A stretch of DNA of 64,000 bases from Argentina anserina (taxonomy: Eukaryota > Streptophyta > Magnoliopsida > Rosales > Rosaceae), in assembly GCF_933775445.1 (NCBI RefSeq), contig NC_065876.1, positions 28,210,001 through 28,274,000 of the forward strand. Direction: 5' to 3'. Of this stretch, positions 21,876 through 33,915 are shown piece by piece (positions within the stretch are counted from its first letter, which is position 1; each line of letters begins with the position of its first letter). The position numbers and the translations under genes are program-made. The notes beneath the pieces were generated by a model. The model did not search any database and had not been told where the DNA came from. It saw only the letters and a list, made by a program, of their open reading frames with translations.

Positions 21876-24800
21876 ATATATCTACCATCGTTGAAAGCCG
21901 AAACCGACATTTCCCCTTCTAGAGAAGGCAAATTTAACTTTAAAGGGTTTAGGTATGTTAATAAAAAAGAATAACATGGAAGTGTTTCCATCAAGCACAA
22001 AAATGTAATTAAAGGGATAATGTGTTTCTTACTAAAAAATTACAAACACTTGAAACGACTCAAACGAGGACAACCTTACCTTAGACAAGAATACGGTGTT
22101 TACGTCCGGACTTGTTTTGAAAGCTTGTAGAATTTTGGTCCTCTCAGCATGGCTGAAATTAAGAGGGCATAGCTTTATTAAGATTATACAATCACCAGAT
22201 AGTCATATCCACAGCACTGACAGCTAGCAGAAGTAAAGGAAGTTAATAAAATTAAAAAGAACGTCCAGAAAATAACCTGGTAGCACCATAGATCATAGGT
22301 TTCCGAAGTTTCATTGCGTACTCTGTAAGCGCAAATAGATTATCGGCAAATACAATGATTTTATCACCACGGTGCTCTTCATGAAACCGTATTAGAAACT
22401 CGCATGCCCTAAATTTATTTGGATTCATTACATAAAGTGCCTGAAAATGAAATAAGTACGTCTTTGAGGATTTCTGAAACATGAACCACAAACAGCAACA
22501 AACAAATTTGACAAGTTTCAAAAAAGAAATGATGCATCTTGGCATAGGTGATGATCAGCCGTTAATAAGTGACTCTGAAACTTGTAAACATACCTGCTTT
22601 TTCTTTGAGTTTTCTTTCTTCAAATATTCCATGAAAAACTCTTTGGTCATTGGACACCATACTTCAGCACACTGTACATTAGCAATAAATCCACCTTTAA
22701 CCAAATCCAACCAGTTTGCTTCATACAATTTGGGACCAATAAGGAAGTTCAGGTCTGTGATCTTCTCATCCTCTCTCACAAGTGTGGCTGCAATTTTGCT
22801 GATGAATGAATTTGGATGTCCAAAAAAAAAATATCAAGGGCGCACAAGTGTAAAAATGAACCGAAGCCGTATCCAACTCACCAGTGAGCCCAAGCTTGCA
22901 GTGTGATTTAGTCCATTTGATGACATTTCGGAACATTTCAGCAGGAACAACATGCACCTTAATGAAGAAGAGAACGTAATCAATATTCTAAAATGTTAGT
23001 ATTACATTATTGTACAAGCAAAGCATCTCTCTCTAAGATCATATAATTAATCACCTCATCCATGAGAAGCAATCCCCATTCTCTGTTTCTTATTTCTTCA
23101 ATGATCTTTTCAGATTCTTCAGACCTCTTGCCACCAAAACCAATCATGTTATATGTTGTCACAACCACCCCAGCATTTCCTTTGACTCTTTCTTTACTAT
23201 CCGATGTGAAACGACAAATTTGGTCATCTCGGATAGTTGACCACAACTTAAACTGAAAAGCCCACTGATCAACAGAAACAGCATTTGTTGCTAAACAAAG
23301 GCAGCTCTTTCTTATTCGAGAGGCTGCCAAAACACCAACTAGAGATTTTCCAGCACCACAAGGCAGTACAATAATACCAGATCTTGCCCTCCCTAAAAGT
23401 ATCAAAAAAGTATCTTTAGTTCAATATATATGAATAACCAAATAAAGGCAGAAATTTTGTTTATACAACTTTTTTTTCTTTTTCAACAGGTTTTGCATAA
23501 ATTTCAATATTAAAAGACAACTAGAAGAGTTTCAGTTATTTCAATGTAATAATGTGTGTTTATTCCTCAGGACTTGAATAATTTTTCATCTGCAGTCATG
23601 ACAGACCTACAGAAATGATAAGAGTCTCCGAAAATTTAACAAGCGTGATAAAGTTATTATGTAAATAACAAAAAAATTAAATCTCAAAATTCTAACATTC
23701 CTATCCAAGTGAAAGCACATTATAGGTACAGTTAAGTAAAATACTACAATATATCAAACAGAAGCATCTGTATTTTTGTTAATTATAGAAAATTATAATG
23801 GAGAAAAAGGAAAACAGAAAGAGATAAATATAAAAGAAGAATACCATTCCCAAACATTTTACTCAAGCTTTTCTCTTGATATGGCCGGGGTTGCGCTTGA
23901 GGCTTTAGTTCCATATCAAGATCAGGGTTAACCTGTAGTTTAAAAAAAAAACAATTTGAGAACAAAAGAAGCAAACAAACTTCCAGATGATGACTGATAT
24001 CCATTGATCACTTATTAGCAAGATCCAGCAGGGAAAAAGTAGCTCACTGTATCATTTTTGAAGTCATACTCCTCCAACATAGGATAGTTCAAAGACTCTG
24101 GCAAGCAACGTTGCTTAACATTCTCAACCTGTCAATAAATTGAATAACATGCCTCATTAAATTAAGTAGAAGCATACAGGACCTGAAAATAATATGATGT
24201 AGTAAACTGATAAAATCAATCTCAATAAAGAAAAGAGTTCAAATTCATAGGTCGGCTCTGTCTACTGTTGGAACATATAATTATGTGCCCTGACAATAAT
24301 CTGCGTACTTCCAACCATGTTGCAATGTTGCATTCTGTAGTCACAAACTTAATTAATTACAGTACGTAACTATGAAACTTAGTAGTAAGACCATACAAAT
24401 GCGAAGCTAGTATAGTGGCCTAAAGCAACTTAGGTCGGGCACACACACGCGCACACATCAGTAATAATGGGAAACCATACACTGTATGGCCTTTAGCTTT
24501 GAAATTAGAAGCAAGGTACCTTTGAAGGATCAATTTCAAATGCATGAGTTTCTTTTTCGTCAGCCACAGTAGCCATTTCTGCTTCATTTAGCAAATCACT
24601 AGGACCAGCTCCAGTTTCACCCATCATTGTGCTAACAGTAAAACCTTCATTTCCTTGAGGACCCTATAAAATAACTCAGATTTTGCATAATTGTCAAGCA
24701 CCATGTACTTTACAAACAACGACATAAAGACATAATTTTGATATATAAAGTTGAATGGTTAATTAGCTGCAGTGTAACAGACCAGTGTTCAATACAAGTG

Positions 24801-26107
24801 CATATGAGCAGTAAATCTACCTTTATTGATAGAACGGGACTCAAGATACACAAAAAAAAAGGGGAAGAAAGTTTTTGTTTCGATATTTTTTCTGTTGCTT
24901 ATATTAAGACTTGTGTTAGATGTTCTCATTGCTTCCCTGGTGCTCTAGCTTATCACTATGTTTACTTGCCCTTGTTTCCTATGTTTTATTTGTTTTTCAC
25001 TTCTCATTATTTTAACCGATCAGAGTCATCAGACAAGTTCAGCTTCTATGGAGCATGTACAAACCTCAGAATTAATCCTTGATTCTGCTATATAGTTGTC
25101 CTTGAGCAATGTCTTCAATACCTGCAAGAAAGTATGAATAAACTCCAAAGATCTGCATCACTAATATAAAATGAAAAAGGTAAGAGGGGAGGGTCTTGCC
25201 TCTGGAAATGGGGATTCAACAAAGTATCGATTCTTCTTAAGCACGAGCTTGACTTTGCCATAGTTAGCAGTAGAGTCATGAATGAAATCACAAATATCTT
25301 TGGGAAGCTTGGTCTTTGACAACTTATTCAAAACAGAAATAATTGTTTCGGTTTCAAGGCCAATTGAGACAGCCGCATATAGAGAATGCGGGGTCAAATT
25401 ATACTCGTGCATCAACTCTTGCCTACCAATTGAGATTGAATGAGTGTATACGTACATGCTGATCCATTAAGTTAACACAAAAGAGTTCAGTACCTGCAAA
25501 CGGGTTCGGAAATGGCAATGAGGAAATCATAAGCTTGTTTGTACAAAGCCGAGGAAGTTTCCAGGAATAATCGGCCGTCGGGACAAGCCCATATAGGCCG
25601 ATTAGTGTGATCAGGCTTCAATTCTAGTTTGGTAAAGTCTCTCTTTTTTCCTTCAACTATATACTCCATGTCAGTCACAAATCAATGCCATATAGGCACA
25701 TAAAAAAACCACAAAAAATAATAGAATTTTTGCTCCTTCTATCACCAGTTGACCTGTAAACTTAAGATTTACACCAATTTATGATCGATCTGGACGTAAT
25801 GAAACACGCACCATCTCGAACAGGCCGATCGTCTTCTTCACGACCCCTGTAGTAGACGTCATCGTTTTCCACTAGTGTGCTTTCCTGGATCCAAGACACC
25901 TTTTGTTAAAACCATGTCGAATAAAATTGGTATGGACGTTAAATTATTTAGAAATCAAGAATGAAACCTGCGCTCCGACTTTGAGTTTTTTATTGCGCCG
26001 GGATTTCTCACCTGGAGAGTTACAAGAAAAATGATATAATTTCTCTTAATTTCGAACAGAGAAGTCGAAAGGATCTAAATTAGAGAGACTAGGATACCAT
26101 GTCCCAT
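18460..26107 (-). CDS. XPB: TFIIH helicase subunit XPB/ERCC3 (20 exons)
   Basis: XPB is the 3'-5' DNA translocase of TFIIH, opening promoters and damaged DNA in the nucleus. Exons (minus): 26107-26098, 26010-25968, 25884-25812, 25656-25494, 25422-25200, 25121-25065, 24663-24520, 24128-24048, 23932-23845, 23392-23055, 22957-22882, 22787-22594, 22440-22277, 22152-22080, 20519-20406, 20150-20070, 19148-19089, 19004-18921, 18830-18688, 18553-18460. Landmarks are the N-terminal [13 protein letters not shown], Walker A PCGAGKS, DEVH at the exon 10/11 border, GLTATLVRED and motif [10 protein letters not shown]. The exons sum to 2303 nt, one short of a multiple of three. The missing base lies at exons 2-3: exon 2 ends in phase 2, exon 3 must start in phase 0. 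Every later junction is in phase. The intron after exon 5 is GC-AG. Otherwise the length is normal (about 767 residues). Confidence 0.93.
19241..19552. mobile_element. MITE, 312 bp, in an XPB intron
   Basis: It has near-perfect 18-base inverted ends (GAATATGTCTACAATATC on the left; GAATAAGTCTACAATATC read inward from the right). The interior is AT-rich with no frame. No target duplication was recognised, so the family is unassigned. Confidence 0.65.
20766..21166. mobile_element. MITE-like element with GAGCATTTTCAGC-type ends
   Basis: The left end TAGAGCATTTTCAGCCG and the inverted right end AAGCATCTTTAGTAACATG are the degenerate GAGCATCTYCAGCA type common in plant MITEs. It lies in the largest XPB intron (20520-22079). 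Borders are approximate. Confidence 0.45.
21832..21870. repeat. (CT)n microsatellite in XPB intron
   Basis: About 19 CT units, continuing imperfectly into a TATATA stretch. Confidence 0.9.
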
Positions 26108-27130
26108 TGCTGGGTTTGGTTTGGAATTTCTCTGCAGTTCCTGGTCTTTTATTTGAGGGAGAAATATGAATTTGTTCAAGGCTTTAGGCCTCTACAATAA
26201 GAAAAAAATAACTGGTTGATCAGTCCTTGCATGCCTCAACAACGTACTTACTACCAAAGGCGCAAAAATCCTTCCGGAGAAAATAATCATACCTCAAAGA
26301 AACGTTTTGGCTGAAGCTACGATCAAGCTGAAGTGATCTTTGTATTAGTTGGAAGGCAAACATTTTGATAAATCATCCATCACACTGTACGTGCGATGCT
26401 TTTGAGATCGGTTATCTTGGACTTAGTTAGGATCGAAAATTATACCCTACACGGCTGTGGAGTGTCACGGCATCTAACTAAATGAGGTGGCAATCAATCA
26501 TTGGTGCAGTAAAAATCAGTAAATTTTTGCCTACACCACCTTTTTTTTATAATACTTTATTTTTTTGGGAAAAATCTAACCTACGCGGATGTATACGGTA
26601 CGCAGTCAATCTGACCGCACAATCCCACCACCACAACATCGTGCAAAAGCTGACAGCTCGTCAGCCGTTCAGTACATGTTGTATGGTATACAACGATGTA
26701 CCCAAGATAAACTATTTTCTTTTTGGTTAGTCCTATTTCCATCTTTCTCGGGTATGACCTAGTTCCAAAACTTTCTTCAACCATAGATTGAGCATAAACC
26801 AACATCCATTAGATTACCAAAAAAAATCCAGCCAGTGGGTATCTCAAGGAATTTCAAATTCAAATGTTTGCCTACAACATCTAGGGAAGCATAGGTGGGC
26901 ATACTTCTATGAGTCCTGACAACTCCTTTGAGTCCTTTCAGACCAGAAGTCTTATAACTCTGATGAGAGCATTGAAGGGAAATTGGTTCCCAACAAGAAG
27001 CATGGAGTTCTGGCTATCCAGGTTAATAGGACTTCTGTTATCTATCATGTATTTCAATTCTTTTTAAGGTTAATTTTGTTTATGGAATGTGTTGAATCGT
27101 GCTTGGCCAGAAATTGACCTAATCTTTAAT
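26108..27130. other. XPB leader/promoter side and intergenic DNA
   Basis: The first few hundred bases should hold the XPB leader and promoter (minus strand). No TATA box could be fixed with confidence. Beyond 26400 nothing coding is seen. Confidence 0.4.
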
Positions 27131-27159
27131 TTGAGCAAAGCAGCGTAGCAAGACCAAAT

Positions 27160-27353
27160 TATGTGCTTAACGGGCCGGCTCATAAATTTATTATATCCGG
27201 ACCGTGCCGGACCCATAAGCTAAAATATTTCGACCCGGCCCATTACAATAACGAGCTCAGGCCGGAACGCTAATGGGCTCGGGCCGTGCCGAGCCGATAT
27301 TTAACGTGCCGAATCCGAGCTGAGCTCGGGATTTTGGGCCCATTTGCCACCTC
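27160..27353. mobile_element. hAT-like MITE fragment
   Basis: The right end, read inward, is TAGAGGTGGCAAATGGGCCC, a common plant hAT-MITE terminus. Words such as ACGGGCCGG, GACCCGGCCC and GGGCTCGGGCC fill the body. The left end is not cleanly matched and there is no target duplication, so it is truncated or diverged. Confidence 0.55.
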
Positions 27354-27478
27354 TAGTATATGGTATTGTGAGTTCTCTTGGTATGAAATTGTGTCGAGAC
27401 CAAAAATACAAAATGTTGATTAAAAGGACATATACATCTGATGCATAGAATTTTCCCATATATTGCGCGCTCTTCAAC

Positions 27479-27917
27479 CACTGCCGGCCCTGGGGCAAGA
27501 GCAAGTAGGCTCAAGCCTATGGCTCTACATTTAAGGGGACCTCAATTAAAGGAAATTAAATGAAAGAAAAAAGGAGTTCAAAAATACTAATTACTTTTGA
27601 ATATAATGAAAAGTTACTATTATATCAACTAAATAAGTGAGATGCATGAGCACTACAAAAAATCTTAGCAAAAGACATGTGAGATTACAATAAAAAGAAA
27701 GTCCCAACTTTTCATTCATTTTCAAGTCTTTTCTTATAGCATGTGAGAGATCATGAAATAATCGCAATTCGTCGAAATTTAAACTTGTGACTTATTAATA
27801 GCTCAAATATAGTAGATGAATTTATTTTGTTTTTACATTTACGGTTTTTTAAACATTGATTTTGGGGCCTCGAAATATTTTTTGACTTAAGCCTTTATAA
27901 ACAGAGGACCGGTCCTT
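27479..27917. mobile_element. hAT-type MITE, 439 bp
   Basis: It is flanked by a perfect 8-bp duplication TCTTCAAC (27471-27478 and 27918-27925). The ends are degenerate versions of a GGGCCGGCCCTG terminus (CTGCCGGCCCTGGGG; inverted right end GGACCGGTCCTCTG). There is no coding capacity. Confidence 0.7.
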
Positions 27918-27925
27918 TCTTCAAC

Positions 27926-29285
27926 ACAATCAATCAAAGACTTTAGCCGTTTAGGTACGGTATACATAATAAGTCTGAGCACCGTTGTTATCGATCAACT
28001 TCAACCAATCCAAATTATCCTTGGTTGGGTTCAATGTCTTCGTTACCGCGAGTGTCTACCGTACCGATCCAAGTCAGAGGATGGTGTTGGTATAACCATA
28101 CGGAGTTGATATATCTCACATTCCTAAGTTCTCTAAACCCTAGTTTATCATTATCAGGTTATCAATCACGTATAGTTAAATTATATGGATCTAAACAGCT
28201 GAAATGTACGTACGAGTGCGAGTCTGCATATATATGGCCCCCGTGTAATGCATGAGACTAATGACCAGTACTGGCTTCATTCCCTTCATGCACGTACACG
28301 ATCCAGAAATGGTTTGCTTCTGCTGTACAAGTCTGTGATATATATGTGTTATTATCAATGCTAACTTAAGGTATTGTCACGTACTGAGGCCTATGAATGC
28401 ATTTTCAACGAACATGTCAATTTGATACATCTTTAATCAAGCTGATATGTACGAATAATTAATTGGACAATCACATATATACGGTTAATTTCTAGGGTTT
28501 TAGGTTAGTAGACGCGTCGTTGTTAAGGTTAACGTACGAATGACGAATGAGCTCTTTGCATCGGTTAATGACCGTACCGACGGGGCAATAGAAGATACTC
28601 ATCTCCAATGTAATTACTCTAAATCTGAAACAGTTATATGCTTCTTAATAATTAATATTGAAGGAAAAAACTTGCATGCATGCACCCTAATATCTGTGCG
28701 TCTGTCTAAACTCTACGGTGTAGAGTATGGTCCAGCCTCATTCAGTTATACCCTGGTAAGATTTTAGACTACCCAGGTAAGATTTCAGATCTTCAGATTC
28801 GGTTACAGTCAAACACGATCGACAAATATGAAATCAGGTAAATGCATCATCATACAAGTAGATTGTCCAACATTGATGCGATGCTATGACTCCTTCTGTG
28901 TTAAGCAAAAACAGCTAGTTGTATAACGTTAATCACGGCACATTATCATTCTACAGCTTGATTATGTTACTGGATTCAGGATGGACCAAATTCACAAGAA
29001 CTTGAACCATAATTCCTCGACACTACTACAGTTGAACACTATGACACCTACGAAACGACGTACAGTATTGCGTTTTAGCAATCAAAACTCACAAGCTCAC
29101 TCTTATTTGACGTTTGTAGTACACAGGGCTGCTGCAGCTCTGAGGAATTATAACTCGTGTGTCCTTCGGTACTTGCATTCTGTATTTAGTAGTTGAAAGC
29201 AGGCCACTTTAGAGGCTTATTGATCAAAATCCGTGTTGTATTTTACAGGATTATTGGCTCTAAGCCATTGGGTAAATTCCTTAAA
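27926..29285. other. Intergenic DNA, no feature recognised
   Basis: There are short open frames only, none with a recognisable motif. Composition is ordinary and no long repeat was seen. Confidence 0.4.
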
Positions 29286-29289
29286 TAAT

Positions 29290-29910
29290 ACTTAATGTGT
29301 GGCTACTTGGACAATTTGGTACTTGATATATGAAAACATACAATTTGGTACCTAAAGTTCTCAAATTTAGGTCATTTTAGTACTTATGTCAATTTTGACC
29401 ATCTTTTCAGGGTTATTTTCGTCATTATATCTATACTTTATTTAATTTTTTCATAATACCTCCAAATTGCCTATAAATTATCACTAAAATTTTGATAACT
29501 CATCCATTTAGTATATGTGATGATTTACGTATATAAGTTTTCATAATTTAGCTATCAATCTAAATTAATTTTAATTATAAATAATTTTAAAAATATATTT
29601 TAATAAAAATTTATAATTGCATAAAGGCAATTTATTTCTTTTGCATAAAATAATTAAGATACAATAAGTATATTAAAAATTTTTTATTTTCGATATATGC
29701 GAAGTAGATGTTAAGTGGAGTAGATATATTAATTTAATTATCTCCAAAGAGAATCAATTATAGGAAGAATTAAAGAAAAATGTGAATTTAATGAGTTTAG
29801 GGCTTGAAATGACAAAAATAACCCTAAAATATGATCAAAATTGATAGAGGTACCAAAATGGCTTACAAATGAGAACTTCGGGTACCAAATTGTCTAAGTA
29901 GCTATACTTT
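29290..29910. mobile_element. MULE-like MITE with about 150-bp inverted ends
   Basis: The left arm (GGCTACTTGGACAATTTGGT... through ...AGGGTTATTTTCGTCAT near 29425) recurs inverted at about 29808-29908 (AGCTACTTAGACAATTTGGT on the minus strand). The interior is AT-rich without a frame. A 9-bp target duplication is suggested but imperfect, so the class is tentative. Confidence 0.65.
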
Positions 29911-30357
29911 AGATATCATAGGAGGAATTAACCCCCTCTAATTATTAGCTGAAAGTACATTGGCCGGAAAGACCACCTTGCTCTACAAGTTGAAAGATGA
30001 GGTCAGCTTATTCATTCAGTCCATGCTTTCCGTTACTTGTACATAACTTAATTAGATTGTAGCTAATTGGAATTTAAGCGAGACTTACCATATCTGTAAT
30101 CTTTTATCAGTTTATGCTAAACAACGCTAACTGTTGGAGCTTGAAGCTGAAATTGACTCAGTCTCTGTGCACCGAGTGTCCGAGTCCAGCCCTTCTTGTT
30201 TAGGTATTTCCACCCCGGTTTTCCCTACCATTCCGTAGCCAACCCGCATTCACAACGAATCATATATTGATTCTTTGTCGATCTACAGTCTAACTATATT
30301 ACGAGAAGCAATCAGAAACGGAGAACTTCATTTTTGAAGATAAGTTTTTGTACAAAG

Positions 30358-30791
30358 CAATGTTATAAAAAACGAAGGCCTATCTCAAAACGTTTTTTTA
30401 ATAGCCTTAAGTCTTAAACTTGAGGCGCATTAGACGTAAGCATTATGTTATAAAAAATTAGTAGTTAAATGTGTAAATATATAATTATACACGTACAAAA
30501 AGAACAAATATACATAAGAACTTACAAATTTATTACATTTTGATGTAATGACATTCATGATCTAAACATTTTAGATAGTTTTAATCAATTTAGACACACA
30601 CTATATATATATATATATATAATATTATTTTTCTAAGGCGTAGTAAAATTCGTAAAAGTCATGAAAAACGTAGTTATAGGCGTAAGCTTTTTAAGCATCA
30701 CTGCCTAGACTGAAAAACAGAGACGTTATGTAAATAGTTTCATGCTTTTTAAGCCTCGGGCGAGCCTTGAGGTGAGTTTTTTAAAACATTG
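30358..30791. mobile_element. hAT-type MITE, 434 bp
   Basis: It starts CAATGTTATAAAAAACG and ends TTTTTTAAAACATTG, so the termini are inverted copies, with a perfect 8-bp target duplication GTACAAAG at 30350-30357 and 30792-30799. It carries GAGGCG/CGTAAGC-type subterminal words and a short (TA)n tract. Confidence 0.85.
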
Positions 30792-30799
30792 GTACAAAG

Positions 30800-31472
30800 T
30801 AAGCAAAGTTGATGCAAAATTTGAAGCAAATACTATAATTATTATCACTATAACAACCCCTTCACATTTGAGCTTACTGGTATATGAGTATATCATAACT
30901 ATAAGCAAAGGCAGACATGAGTAATTAGTTCAAAACTAAAGATCAACAAGTTTATTAGCCAACAATATCTGAGCTGTGTATATATCTGATACACATATAA
31001 AATCAGTATTATGTACCTGAGGGAAAGCTTTCATGATGAGAATATCTTCATATAGTTCACCCAGGTCTCCATGTTGAAAAATTTGATGGAAATTGGTTGA
31101 AGAGAAGCCAAACTCGATCTGCTAAAAAAAGTTGGATTCATTAAGCAGCTTCTACAGTAATGTAACAAATTAAGACTCATAGACTACACGTTGACCAACT
31201 AATCAAGTTCAATATATTGATGAAAATAATTTCTGCCTTTAAAATAACACCGTACCAGTTTCGATCTATTCAAAGTTTTAGCAGAGCTTCACCCTTTGCA
31301 ACTTACTAGTATGAATTTTGTAGAACATGCTTCCCAACCCCAACAACCAAAATCTCTTGCGAGTATACAAAAAAATATGGATCATTTAATTACTTCAAGA
31401 CCAACAGGCAATTGCCATGGACATCAAAACCCATTAACTAATAATCTTTCCTGTGATTGTTAGCATACCTTA
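30800..31472. other. Intergenic DNA between hAT elements
   Basis: No gene was recognised. The stretch is AT-rich with short frames only. Confidence 0.4.
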
Positions 31473-32689
31473 GTCATACGCTCTGTTCGAAATATCGGCG
31501 ATATCGCCGATATATCCCCGATATATCGCTGATATTTCGAATCCGATACGATAATAGCATATCGGTCAAAATTTATCGATCAACGCAAAAATGATAGTCA
31601 ACGGTCAAATATCGGTCAAACTTTCATTTTTTTATTATTTTTTCAATTTTTGTTTAATTTTTTAATATTTATTTCCTCTTTTTTTTGAAAAATTTATATA
31701 TTTTTTCATTTTTTCATATATATTTTTAATTTATATAAATTTTAAATATATATGATGAATTTCAAGTCTAAATAATCATTCTTAAATACCTATTTTTATT
31801 ATTAGATGTCGTTCGTGTACTTTAATTGTCATTAAATCAAGTATTTATTTTTTTATGTAATAACCCGAATTTTTAGAAACTGAATGTCGAGTATTTTCAA
31901 AGTGTTAAACTTGTGAAATTAATTCAAGACGACAATTGGAGGTTTGCGACATTTCGAAACGAAAACGGAAACGTTATCGGATCGTTTATTTAGAAAACGT
32001 AACGTTACCGCAACGTATAGATCGATTTTTATTCCGTCGCTCGGTTGCGAAAACTTCCTTCACGAAAGTCGTAGAGCTCATCGATACGAATTCGTGGACA
32101 CGTCATGCGTTCGAATCGGACGTCGGACGCGAAAGTTATTAACGTTGGAAGTTCGTTTCCGATTTTGGAAATAGTATAAAAGGAATGAGAGGAGATTAAA
32201 AATCAGAAAATCAGATTTTTTTTCTAAAAATCAGCTCGGGTACTGTTCACCCGACCCAAAAACCTTCTTCGGCCGATTTCTCCACCATCCGACGTCGCCT
32301 CGTGTCGTGCCACCTATCAAACTGACGGGCTCGACGAGCTCCATCTTTTGGGCTACGCCTTGCACTCCGACGACAACCACACACGGTGTAGCAACCGCCG
32401 GAAGTTACTGTTATGGCGGCGCCGCCTCCTCCGGCCACCATGGCTCGAGATTCTTAGGGGGTTTTGCTTGTCTCAGTCCCAGCAACATTCCCACAAAAGG
32501 AATCGAGCCAAATCGAAGTGTAAGTACCCGAATCAAAATTTCAATTTCTAGGGTTTGTGAATAGTGCCGATTTTATGTTTTTCGTTGTTTGGACTGTTTA
32601 GACTCGGATTTAGACATTTGTGTCAACTAGGAAGTTGTTGGAAATGTTGTTTAGGTTGTGGTGGTGAAATTTGGTGATGATTGGTGGCG

Positions 32690-32935
32690 GTCGGTGAACA
32701 GTAACGCCGAATGGATAGTAACTGTGAATAGTAACTCTGCATGAATAGTGATCTGTAACAGTAACTGTGAATAGTGATCTGTAACAGTAACTATGAATAG
32801 TGATTTGTAACAGTAAATGTATCTGTGGCGTGGTAAAAACAGTACTATGAACAGTGTTTTGGTAAAAAACAGTAACTGTGAACAGTGATTAGTAAACATG
32901 AACAGTGTTCCGTGAGCAATGTTTTATGAACAACA
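32690..32935 (+). repeat. Degenerate short tandem repeat in the LTR-like unit
   Basis: Variants of AACAGTAACTGTGAATAGTGATCTGT repeat about ten times with shifting register (core GAATAGTGA / AACAGTAAC). It is inside the presumed R-U5. Confidence 0.8.
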
Positions 32936-33538
32936 TTTAGCTGTGCTGAACTCGTCACCTGATATTTTAAGTATCATTTTCTAAGCATTTATCGTGCTAT
33001 TAGGTGACTGACGAAACGAGTGGGGAAATTACTTTCAGGGTCGTGGAAGTTGCACGCAGGAAAGAAGGTGAGTAAAATCTCACATAATTACGAATCTACC
33101 CTTGTGGAGATTCAGGATTTTACAAGAGTTTTTAATATTGAATTACGACATGTATACGATATAGTGGATTACATATATATTGTATAAATGGTAATAAGTA
33201 CATATATATATAGTTTGCTATATTATATACTGTTATAAATTCATTGGAATTGGTCATTTCGATGACGAGAATTAAATATTGAGCATGTGATTTGATTTTT
33301 GTACAATAAGATGTGTGATTATCGTACGTGGTTTTAACATGAGTTTGTTAAAATGTTTTGTCTTCGGACGAGTTTTGTCTTCGGACGTGTTTATGAAATA
33401 TGACATGTATATGATATAATGGATTATATATATATTGTATAAATGGTAAATATGTACATATATATATAGTTTGCTATATAATATACTGTTATGATTTTAT
33501 CGTGTTTTATGTCATTTTGATGACGAGATTTATATATC

Positions 33539-33915
33539 GAGCATGTGATTTTGATTTGTACAATATGATGTGAGATTATTGTACGTAATTTTAACATGGA
33601 GATTGTTAAAATGTTGATTTGTCTTCGGACTTGATTTTTGGTACAATATGATGTGAGATTATTGTACGTGATTTTAACATGGAGATTGTTAAAATGTTAA
33701 TTTGTCTTCGGACTTGATTTTTGGTACAATATGATGTGAGATTATTGTACGTGATTTTAACATTGAGATTGTTAAAATGTTGATTTGTCTTCGGACGTGA
33801 TTTGGTACAATATGATGTGAGATTATTGTACGTGATTTTAACATTGAGATTGTTAAAATGTTGATTTGTCTTCGGACGTGATTTTGTACAATATGATGTG
33901 AGATTATTGTACGTG
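33539..33915 (+). repeat. Tandem repeat, period 82-84 bp, about 4.5 copies
   Basis: The word GTCTTCGGAC recurs at about 33621, 33703, 33787 and 33869, and TACAATATGATGTGAGATTA once per unit. A diverged precursor block lies at 33140-33540, itself a ~250-bp duplication around TGTATAAATGGTAA. Confidence 0.85.

Noticed and set aside
22481..22906. 141-codon plus-strand frame
   Set aside because: It is the antisense of XPB exons 12-13 and the intron between; it has no motif and the minus strand explains the sequence.
32247..32564. GC-rich frames in the 2.8-kb LTR-like unit
   Set aside because: They are short, overlap on both strands, lie just after a TATA box in the presumed R region, and have no protein motif.
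33539..33915. CRISPR-like array
   Set aside because: The 82-84-bp units are repeated whole, with no unique spacers, in a plant LTR.
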